Below, piece by piece: positions 24,457-33,746 of a DNA stretch of 64,000 nt (within the stretch, counting starts at the first letter, position 1; each line of letters begins with the position of its first letter). Made by a program: the position numbers and the translations under genes. Source of the DNA: Strongyloides papillosus (Eukaryota; Nematoda; Chromadorea; Rhabditida; Strongyloididae). The stretch spans positions 1-64,000 of the forward strand of contig SRSI01000020.1 in assembly GCA_005656395.1 (NCBI GenBank). Reading direction: 5' to 3'. The notes beneath the pieces are model-generated. The model worked only from the letters and a program-made list of their open reading frames with translations. It was not told where the DNA came from and made no database searches.

Positions 24457-24484
24457 GAAAATTTTGAATAGTTGACGTGCACCC

Positions 24485-24550
24485 ATAGCTCAGGGGTAGA
24501 GCGCTCCCTTAGCATGGGAGAGGGCTGGGGTTCGATTCCCCATATCTCCA
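24485..24550 (+). pseudogene. 3' portion of tRNA-Ala (AGC), 5' acceptor strand lost
   Basis: The sequence continues from the duplicated ATAGCTCAGGG through D arm, anticodon arm CTCCC-TTAGCAT-GGGAG (anticodon AGC, alanine), T arm TGGGG-TTCGATT-CCCCA, acceptor TATCTCC and discriminator A. A T5 run follows. The seven bases upstream (GCACCCA, retrotransposon end) cannot pair with TATCTCC, so this copy should not fold into a working tRNA although boxes A and B are present and it might still be transcribed. Confidence 0.9.
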
Positions 24551-25087
24551 ACACCCTTTTTGGTAATTGAAGCTCTACAGATATATTTCTTAGAATTAAA
24601 CCTGTTCTGTTTCAACAAGGAATAAAATTATCAAATATTTTTGGATAATAAGTTAAATACTCATAACTATTCATCTTTTTTAAATATATTCGATAAAAGT
24701 ACAATATCCTGTTGCAAGTTGCCTTTCCTTGCATATTTAGTATTAACAATCTATAAAAAAAGTAACACCATTCGAAATTACATGATTGAAAAAATGTATA
24801 CTAGATCACAATTAGATAACACTCATTCTTTAGATTTTTCATTTTTCAATAATCTACCTTTTTTAAGATTTCTTTTCTATTTTTACATCTCAGAAAGTTG
24901 ACTAGTAACTAAAATACTTTTATCAATTTTTGAAGACTGTCGTTATCTTTTATAATTTTATTAATTTATACTACTTTTAAACCAACAATTATTATTAATC
25001 TTATAAAATGATTAAATTTTGTACTATAAATTATATAATGCTCCAGTTTTTATTGAAAAATGAATTGAACTTTTTTACAAAAAAAAA
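24551..25087. other. Intergenic, nothing firm
   Basis: About 540 bp of AT-rich DNA. An 86-codon frame on the plus strand (24641-24901) starts with TTG, has no recognisable homology and is judged to be chance. Confidence 0.5.
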
Positions 25088-25843
25088 TTATATACAAAGT
25101 GTGCCACGTTTTTTTTTAGTCAAATTATTTTCTCCCAATTTTTTGTATTTATTCATTTTCTCCGCATACCACACATTCTTCCGTTCAAGTTCTTGTTTAA
25201 TTAGCTTAGCATTAAGATTATAATTGTCTGTAGTATTAATTGAATCTGGTTCGTCATTAGCAGAACATCTTTCAATCATCGTTGACACAACAACTTTCCC
25301 TTTACCACCTCCTTTGATGTTTCTTTTATTTAATATTGTCTTTTCATTTTCTGCATCCTTTTCTGATTTATTTAAATGTACTGAATTATGAATTATATAA
25401 TAAATAGTGGAAGTATTTTGACTTTGTGGAGAAGGTAAACTTTGGTAGAATATAGGAAATAAACAATTCGAACAGTTTTTAAGACTTATTAATTCATATT
25501 TATCTTGCCCTCTAAAAAATATAATTACGATATTAAATTTATCTTTAAAATATCAATAAACCAACCTTTTTAAATACATCGTTTTACCTTCCACAAAAAA
25601 AGGTTTAATCTTATTGGTATTTGTATCAAACACTCGACTGAGATCATCTTTTCTTAAAGGAAGCCTTTCTAGTTGAATTTCACTAACAACAGCTAATGCA
25701 CCACAATTACAAAGATAAGTAAAAATATCATCTTCAAGTATCTCCTGATTCTGTTCTTCTCTAATTTTTGCTTCTTCTGGGTTATATGGAACCTTATCTT
25801 CTTCCAAGTCTTCAATGTGATCTGTGACATCCATTTTTAGCAA
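25088..25843 (-). CDS. STEEP1 (CXorf56) homologue
   Basis: Two minus-strand exons, 25843-25566 and 25511-25088, with a 54-bp intron (donor AG/GTTGGT, acceptor TTTTTTAG), give 233 aa; human STEEP1 is 222. The N-terminal half matches the family closely (LCNCGALAVV, QLERLPLRKDDLSRV, TMYLKR). The second exon opens with a C-x2-C zinc-binding pair (KNCSNCLFPIFYQS), and the C-terminal part has the family signature NAKLIKQELERKNV near a basic end. Start could be Met1 or Met4 (25834). In mammals the protein promotes exit of STING from the endoplasmic reticulum, but the family is much more widespread than STING, so the nematode role is open. The LTR element at 26108 is inserted about 265 bp upstream. 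Confidence 0.88.
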
Positions 25844-26107
25844 TGACTAAAAAATCTCAAACTTTTTTGAAATAGTAGTACTTTTTGTGTGTTGGAGAAG
25901 TACATACTTTTTATCTTTAAGACAATGTTTTTATCAAAATAAAATTATTCATCAGTTCGTAAATTGTTTGTATAAATTTTTGTATCTCTATAAATTCATT
26001 GATTTTAAATAAGCATTAAGTAATCATTTTTAAAAATTAAAAATACTGTTGTTTTATATTGAAAATCACAAGAGTCTTTAACAAAAATTTGAAAAAATAT
26101 AGATAAG

Positions 26108-26513
26108 TGACATAAAACAATGATGATTTACTGTTTATAAAAGAGAAGAAAACCGCCACCTTATGTAAAAATAATGTAACCATATTAGTCATCATTATAT
26201 TTGTTATTATGAGTTCGTTAGAGTATTTTATTATTATTATATCTCATCATTTAATTATTATTTTATCATATCAAATTATCAATTTTATCATTGTACAATT
26301 TTAGGGGTTAGAAAAGTGTAAAAGAAAAATATATTTAACCTAAGGGGGAAACCAAGACAGAGGATCTTGGGTAAGTATAAAAATATAACTTTAACTAATT
26401 AACTATTATATCTTAGTTTATTTTATTGTATCTTATTGTTTTATTGTGGCGTAAATAATAAAAGGTGTACGTAATTCCCAGATATAATATCAATACTTAT
26501 AAAATATTATACT
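26108..26513 (+). repeat. 5' LTR
   Basis: A 406-bp direct repeat starting TGACATAAAAC and ending TTATACT. It matches 30877-31282 base for base as far as I could compare. It contains CCAAGACAGAGGATCTTGG, an imperfect palindrome, followed by GTAAGTATA, which resembles a splice donor. Confidence 0.95.
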
Positions 26514-26524
26514 GGACTTTAAAG
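26513..26524 (+). promoter_or_regulatory. Probable primer-binding site
   Basis: TGGACTTTAAAG lies at the end of the 5' LTR, where LTR elements keep a TGG-starting sequence complementary to a tRNA 3' end. The matching tRNA was not identified. Confidence 0.5.
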
Positions 26525-26527
26525 TAG

Positions 26528-29500
26528 ATATTTGAGGGAATAAATACACGAGTATCGGTAAAACTGGACGAGTTAACTATAAGGCAAGCATTAGTCGCGT
26601 TATTGGAGACTAAATTCGCAGAATTAGAACATACTGAGGAACAATTAGACCAGTGGACTCAGGAAAACCTGTATCTTAGTGAAAGTGGTGATAATCGTAG
26701 GACTGTAAAGTTAGAGGAATTCCTAAGTAAAGAAATTGAAAAAAGAAAGATAGACGATCTTTCATCATCGTTCGAATTGTCATTTAGACATACTGAAGAA
26801 GAAAGTGACAAAGTTATAAAGACTGAAATAGTAGATAAAGAGGAGGAAGACATGTCGAAAGCCTGGACTGAAATTGACAAATTTGAAGCTTCCTCTGGAA
26901 AGAGTATCAAACCTATGTTAGAAAGACTCAAGATAGCATTTGAAGTAGATGGAACAAATGCTGATCGAATGAAGATAAATTTACTTAAACTGAAAGTGTG
27001 TGATGATACACTAAAATTCATTGATAACCTTGAAGAAGATAAAAAGAACACTTTTGACGATCTAGCTGCTGAACTTCTAAATAAATATGAAGGAAAAGTT
27101 CAATTAACTACAGCTATGTTAATGCTGAGACATTTTAGAATTAAGAATAACCCCACTACATTCAGGAAAGAATGTGAAGAATTTGGAAAACTATTAGATC
27201 AATGCTATAACTTAAAAGAAAGTGAGAAAATAGCAAGACTAATGAGTATCGTTGAAAGTGATTGCGTTTTCAACAAATTAGTGCAAGACTTCGACAAATA
27301 TTCTTCTTACTCTGAAGCTGTTTTGCAATGCGAATGTATCCTTAAAGCTGATGCGAATAGAAAGAACAGTAGGAGTGAAAGAAAAACATTTGCAGGAGTA
27401 TGTCATCACTGTCAAATCAAAGGACACAAAAGTGATGAATGCAAATTTAAAAAGAAAGGACTACCAGTTGGCAATTACAATAAAAAGAAAGAAAAAGAAG
27501 TTAAAAAAGAAGATATTAACAATGTGGTTAAAAGTGATGAAAGAAAACAGACTGATAACTTATTACTTGTTGATGTAAAACTGAATGATAAGAAAATTAA
27601 AGCATTACTTGATACTGGTGCGACTAAAAGTATTATATGTAATAAGGTAGCCCGTGACTTAAACCTGAAAATTGATAAAAACAGAAGTTTAAATATTGCA
27701 ACTCTTGGTGAAAAAAATTTGAAAATGTGGAAGAGTCAAAAGTCTGTTAATATTAAATTTAAAGGATATTCATTTACAAAATACATCTTAATTAGTGATA
27801 ATGAATTTTCTCTTGATAGAGAATATCAACTTATAATTGGAAATGATATATTAAAGGACATTCCACACTTTAATGAATTGAAGAAACTGTCGTGGGATGA
27901 AGCTAATGTATTAGTGGTTAAAAATGAGTTAGATCAGAAAAATGAATTAATTGAAAATCTCAAAAGAAAATTTAAAGATGTTTTCTCCAAATCAGATTAT
28001 GATGTTGGAAATGCTGAATTATATATGGCCCCAGTTGAATTAAATGGACAAAATTTTGAAAAACCACTATACTATCCGATTCAAGAAGCCTTGAAAGATC
28101 AAAGTAATCAATTGATAGATGAGTTAACTTCATCCGGAATTTTAATTATACCAGATGAAAACACGGATGTAGAATTCATCAGCCCAACTATTGTATTAAG
28201 TAAAGGTGAAAGAAAAGTTAGACTGGTATGTGATCTTAGAAAATTAAATAAATGTGTAAAAAGAAGACATTTTCCAATGCCATTATTGAAACACCTGCTT
28301 GGACGTTGCTCAGGAATGCGATGGTTTACAAAGCTTGACCAAAATTCTGCATTTTGGCAAATTGGTATAAGAAAATGTGATCAAAAATATTTCGGAATAT
28401 ACACTAGTAGAGGAATAAGAATAATGACTAGAATGCCTCAAGGATATGTAAATTCATCTGCTGAATATCAAGCTAAAATTTCAAACTTGTTGAAGAGTAT
28501 AGAAGGAGTTGTTAACTTTATTGATGATATTCTCATTGTAAGTTCTGGTACCTTAGCAGAACATATAAAGATAATTGAATCAGTATTGGAAAAATTCCGT
28601 TCAGTTGGCATGAAAATTTGCTTTCAAAAATGTAATTTTGCAGGATCTGCATGTAACTTTTTGGGTTTTGAAATTGATCAATATATTACAAAACCATGTC
28701 TTTCTAGTAAACAGAAATTCTTGGGTAGAAAGAAACCTGAAACTAAGAAACAATTGAAAAGTGCGTTAGCAAGTGCTAATTACTTTCGTAATCATATTTA
28801 CATGTTTGCTGATATAACTGCACCGTTAGAATCAATGTTAAATTCTTCTCCAAAACGTTTACAATGGGAAGAGGAAACCAATTCATGTTGGGAAAAATTG
28901 AGAGAGGTAGTATATGGTGAAAATAATGTATTTCATGTAAATTTTGAAAAACCATTTTAATTATACTGTGATGCGAGTGATTATGCTATTGGATCTATAT
29001 TATGTCAAGATAATAAACCAATTAACTATTTCTCTAGGAAGTTACAGAAAACTGCCAGACAATCAGCAACATTCAGAGAACTAGTATCAATAGTAAAATC
29101 TGTTCTTAACTTTGGCCCATGGTTATTTGGTCAACATACTACAATTTTTACAGACCATTCACCACTCCTGTCAATTTTTGAAAATACAACAAATAGTCAA
29201 TATATACGTTTATTAAGTCAAATTGATAGTTACAGTTATGATCTGAAGTATATCAATGGTCCTATAAATCCTGCTGATTTTATGTCGAGATTAGAAGAAA
29301 ATGACAAGGATAAAGAAACATATAAAGCTAAACTTACAAAACTTGAAGATTTTGAAACTCCAGTACTGGAAGGTTTACAACATGATGAAATTTATGAATC
29401 TGATGACCCATGGATTGAAAATCTTGATACAGATGAAAACGATGATAAAATAATTATCAATGTTATTAATAAGAGTTCACAAATTCCATGCAACAATGAA

Positions 29501-30841
29501 AAGAAAAGAATAAAGGAAGGGAGTGAAACTTGTCATATACTTCCAAGTATTGAAGAAAATTTTGAAACACAGAAAAGGAGGCGAGGTAGGCCTAGAAAAA
29601 TTGATAATGCAGAGGAAGAAACTCAAATTAGTGAGAGAGAAACTGAAAATAATGAAATTGACTATACACCATTATATGAACTCACGTTAGAACATATAAA
29701 ATCTAAACAAACTGATGATCCTAAGTTGGATGATGAAGAGTTTATAAAACAGTTGAAGCTTGTATGCATAGACGGAACTTGGGGTATCAAAGATAAAAGA
29801 TCATTCAAAGCATACTTACCAGAAGAATTAAGTAAAACTATAATAAGAGTCATGCATGAACAAGGACATTATGGTAAAGATAGATTATTAAGAACCATAT
29901 CTCAAAAATATTGTGGTGAAAATTTTATCTCAATAGTTAATCGAATTTGTAAAAACTGTGAACTATGTCAATTATGTATACCAATAAGAAAAAAGTCTAA
30001 TTATCAAAGTACAATTACTGCTGATTACCCAAATCAAGTATGGGCGATGGATCTCACAGGAGCATTTATGTGGAAAGGATCAAAACAAGCTATCATAGTT
30101 AGTCTTGATGTATTCTCAAAATTTCTTATAACCGAAATTGTTGAAAATGAAAATGATATTGAAATTATTAAAATACTATCATCATTTATGTATAGATATG
30201 GAAAACCAAAGTACATTGTTAGTGATGGAGCATCTTACTTTAATTCATATAGAATAAAATCATATTTTGAAGCTATTGGTATATGTCATAGAACAACAAC
30301 ACCATACCGTCATGGAAATAGATATGGTGAAATTTATATACGTATTCTTGAAGAGACTATGGCAAAAATAAGAAATGGCCTAAAAGGAAGTGATCTTAAA
30401 CAAACACTGGAAATTGCTACATACTACATAAACAGAGCAGTACAAGAAAATGGGTACTCTGCTTTTGAAATATTTATCTGTCAACCCAAAGAAACTCTTG
30501 AAACTGACTTAATAAATCATGAATACAAAGCCCTTGATGAAATTGATGAATACTTAGCCATAAGACAATTTATTTACTCAACAATATACTCCACCAATTT
30601 GTTAACAAAATTAAAAGCTAAAGATGGACAAACTTATAAAGAAAACCCGTACCGTCCTGGAGATACTATTATTGTGAAGAAAGGTCAACGAGAAGGGCAT
30701 AAATGGGAGTTAAGAAATGAAGGCCCATATAAAATTGAAAAGGTTGATAAATTCCATGTAATGTATAGGAAAGGAAATCGCAGAAAGATGTTTAGAACTC
30801 ACTTTTCTGATGTTAAGAAAATTCGAGAAATGGAACTTTAA
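26528..30841 (+). pseudogene. Gag-Pol frame, interrupted by one in-frame stop
   Basis: A single reading frame is open from 26528 to 30841 except for TAA at 28958-28960. In order: Gag with zinc knuckle C-x2-C-x4-H-x4-C (27402-27443), protease with LLDTGATKS (about 27607), reverse transcriptase with RLVCDLRKLN, MPQGY and FIDD, then the stop. RNase H follows (CDASDYAIG, FTDHSPL), then integrase with an H..H..C-x2-C zinc region, Asp in WAMDLTG, Asp in IVSDGAS, a downstream Glu, and a GPY-like end. The first in-frame ATG is at 26852, inside Gag; the frame upstream has no ATG, so initiation may use a non-AUG codon or splicing. The stop falls just before RNase H, so RNase H and integrase would be lost unless it is read through. 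Confidence 0.88.
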
Positions 30842-30860
30842 AAAATTATTAATAATTTTC

Positions 30861-30876
30861 AAAAGAAAAGGGGTAG
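30861..30876 (+). promoter_or_regulatory. Polypurine tract
   Basis: AAAAGAAAAGGGG directly precedes the 3' LTR, the position where plus-strand DNA synthesis is primed in LTR retrotransposons. Confidence 0.85.
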
Positions 30877-31282
30877 TGACATAAAACAATGATGATTTAC
30901 TGTTTATAAAAGAGAAGAAAACCGCCACCTTATGTAAAAATAATGTAACCATATTAGTCATCATTATATTTGTTATTATGAGTTCGTTAGAGTATTTTAT
31001 TATTATTATATCTCATCATTTAATTATTATTTTATCATATCAAATTATCAATTTTATCATTGTACAATTTTAGGGGTTAGAAAAGTGTAAAAGAAAAATA
31101 TATTTAACCTAAGGGGGAAACCAAGACAGAGGATCTTGGGTAAGTATAAAAATATAACTTTAACTAATTAACTATTATATCTTAGTTTATTTTATTGTAT
31201 CTTATTGTTTTATTGTGGCGTAAATAATAAAAGGTGTACGTAATTCCCAGATATAATATCAATACTTATAAAATATTATACT
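30877..31282 (+). repeat. 3' LTR
   Basis: Second copy of the 406-bp LTR, read as identical to 26108-26513 and followed immediately by the target duplication ATAAG. Confidence 0.95.
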
Positions 31283-31287
31283 ATAAG

Positions 31288-32043
31288 AACTTGATGCTTT
31301 TTATCATGTTTTTAGATTTTCGAATGAAGTTGATATAAAAATCTTGAAAAAAGTATTGTAAAATATTTGAGTAATTTTTATATAAAAATAATTTGAAATC
31401 TTTTTTATTAATATCTTTAAGATAAAAGTAATTATTACAACGAATAACTATTGAACCACTTATTAATTAATCAAAATTAAATATTTTAAACGTACAATTT
31501 CATTCTTTACTACATTTATAAAAAATAAGAATTATGTTGTGGGATTTTTGGTAAATATAACAGAAAATTTACAATTATATAATATTATATAAATCATTTT
31601 AAATATAAAATAATTTTAACGTTGATGATAAATACTATCAAAGGTGCACATCATAGTAAAATACTTAAAATTATATATTATCAATCATAATGTTGATATG
31701 GGATTTGAAATATATCAAATAATTCTTTTATTAAATATCTATATTCATTAATTAATATATCCAAAAAGATTGAAATGAGGAAAATTTATTACTCCTACTT
31801 GATCATTTTTCTTTTTCATATCTTAATCACTTAACTCTTTTTACACCTTTTAGTTATGTTTCTCAATAGAAGTAGGCAAAACCTTTTCATTTGCTTCACA
31901 CTTGATGTTCAATTCATTATAACATTTTTAATAAAACCACTTTAATAAAAATATAACCTTTGATTATTAAAATTACGGACATTAAAAATTTATCATTTTT
32001 TGGCCTTTTATTGGTAATAAATAATTATATCGCTTTTTTCGAA
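31288..32043. other. Intergenic, upstream of the metalloprotease gene
   Basis: About 750 bp of AT-rich sequence, presumably promoter of the plus-strand gene starting at 32044. No repeat or ORF was supported. Confidence 0.5.
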
Positions 32044-33746
32044 ATGAAGTTTTATTTACTTTGTTTATATTTCATCTTTTTACAAATAACAGATGGCGAA
32101 GATTCAGTTCGTAGTGGTAAGTTATTATTTATAAATTTTGTGTTTAATAAAATATTAAAACTAAAATGGACTTTAGAAAATAAAACAACTCATACTTACA
32201 TATATATTGACAAAAAAGTACAATTAGGAGATTATATTTTTAATAAAAAAATTCCTATTAAACAACTTTCATCTGATTCTCAAAAATTAGAAGAACAAAC
32301 TATTATGGATCTTCTTATTGTAACAGATTATAAGATGTATGAAGCTTTCTTAGAGTTAGTATATTATGATGATATATCTGCTGAGAAAATGTTAAGAGAT
32401 TACATTAAAGGAATTTTTTCGCAATTAAGGTCTATTTATTGGAGATTTGTTTTTCTTAAAGATATTAGAATTGATATGAATTTGGTTAGTGAAATTATTG
32501 TAACAAACATTACTGATTGCCCAATTTACACAGGATTAAAAAAACTAAAAAAAGAAGAAGAAGGTAGTGGTGAGGAGGATATTACCATTGACGGTAGTGA
32601 AGATATTTTAATTGATGGTAGTGGTTTCGAAGAAGGATCAGGTTTAGATTTTGAATTTGTTGAAGTTAATAAAAAAAATAGGAAACCCAGAGTTTTAGAA
32701 AAAGACGAAGTCTATGGTATAGATGCTGTTGAAATGTTTAATGATTGGATAAATTCAAAAATAGATGTATTACCTCAACATGATCATGCTCTCCTTTTAA
32801 CAAGATACGACCTTATTTCTCCAATGGGTGATTCCTTAACTCAAGGAATGGCTAATATTGGTTGTATGTGTAAAAAGGGATTGTCAACATCTATAGTTGA
32901 AGATACAGGTAGTACCTCAGCATTGATAGCTGCTCATGAAATTGCTCATGCTTTAGGAGCAGATCATGACGGTTATGGTGATCATAAGAACAAATGTGAT
33001 AAAAAATTAAATCACTTAATGTCTCCAAGTGTTTCAAGTTCAGAAGATGACAGTATCTTTAATAATATTTATACAATAAGTGAATGTACTAGAGCGGATA
33101 TTGATAAATTTTTCAATGATACAGATAAAAGCGCTTGTTTAAGAAAATTACGACAGGGTAAAAAAAGAGTTTTTAATGAAATGGAAGAAAAAGAAAGAAA
33201 AGATGAAATGTTAAAGGCTGGTGAATTGTTTAGTAGAGATAAACAATGTAAATTGTCATTTGGAATTGAGTATGGTTATTGTAAAAATGATGCTTACTAC
33301 CCTTCAGATAAAGATTCATGTAAAAGAATATGGTGTAGTAGAGAAAATAAAGATTTATCTTATCCATGTGAAACGCGTGTATTTTTCCCAGCAATGGATG
33401 GAACAGAATGTGGTTTAGGAAATGTAAGTTCAATAATTTAAAAAAAAAATTAATCAAAAATTATAATTTTAGTGGTGCATCTCAGGAAAGTGTATACGTA
33501 ATGAAAAATATTATAAATACAGTAAGTTTAAAAAATTTTTATAACTATATCTTTTCTTAAGTTTGTGTTGACGAGAATAAAGGAGTATGTTCAAAGTATC
33601 CAGCAACTATATTAAGAATGCATTGTAGAGCTCCTCTGTTTAAAAATATATGTTGTGGAACTTGTGATTTAGTAGAAAGAAAATTCGGAAAAAAGAAGAA
33701 TAAGGGTAGATTTATTTATCAAAATAAAACTGAAAAAAGTTTGTAA
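32044..33746 (+). CDS. Secreted ADAM-type metalloprotease, MIG-17/ADAMTS-like
   Basis: Four exons, 32044-32116, 32177-33423, 33473-33521 and 33562-33746 (introns of 60, 49 and 40 bp), give 517 aa. Intron 1 is 60 bp and in frame, so the unspliced frame stays open, but GTAAGT..TTTAG borders favour removal. Start at ATG 32044 gives a signal peptide (MKFYLLCLYFIFLQITDG). The zinc site HEIAHALGADHD lies at about 278-289, with a following Met-turn (LMSPS). After it comes a cysteine-rich region ending WCISGKC and a C-terminal block with CC-x2-C (about 465-495) like the PLAC domain of MIG-17. There is no membrane segment and no thrombospondin repeat. It should cleave extracellular-matrix substrates. 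The prodomain is very short, and an acidic Ser-Gly-rich insert sits at about 150-185. Confidence 0.87.

Larger units (their letters stand above)
19015..24484 (+). mobile_element. R4/R2-type non-LTR retrotransposon inserted in tRNA-Ala
   Basis: A 5,470-bp element lying between the two tRNA-Ala fragments, flanked by the 11-bp duplication ATAGCTCAGGG. It has a 5' untranslated region of about 840 bp, one long ORF (19855-23865) with reverse transcriptase and a C-terminal restriction-like endonuclease, and a 3' untranslated region of about 615 bp that folds into hairpins. There is no poly-A tail. Single ORF, C-terminal endonuclease and placement in a structural RNA gene are the hallmarks of the R2 superclade (R2, R4, NeSL). 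The ends carry matching inverted sequence: CACGTCAAC at 19018-19026 and GTTGACGTG at 24471-24479. The ORF is intact, so the copy may be recent. Confidence 0.9.
26108..31282 (+). mobile_element. Ty3/gypsy-type LTR retrotransposon
   Basis: A 5,175-bp element with two 406-bp LTRs that I read as identical, flanked by the 5-bp target duplication ATAAG (26103-26107 and 31283-31287). The internal region encodes, in order, Gag with a zinc knuckle, aspartic protease, reverse transcriptase, RNase H and integrase, which is the Ty3/gypsy order. No envelope frame is seen. Apparently identical LTRs imply a recent insertion, but one in-frame stop interrupts the coding frame. Confidence 0.95.

Noticed and set aside
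24641..24901. 86-codon frame
   Set aside because: TTG start, low complexity, no family features.
29282..30841. Separate integrase gene
   Set aside because: It is in the same frame as the upstream Gag-Pol and continuous after the TAA at 28958; the apparent start is internal.
31960..32043. Longer N terminus of the metalloprotease
   Set aside because: The upstream part has no ATG (starts TTG) and would bury the signal peptide.
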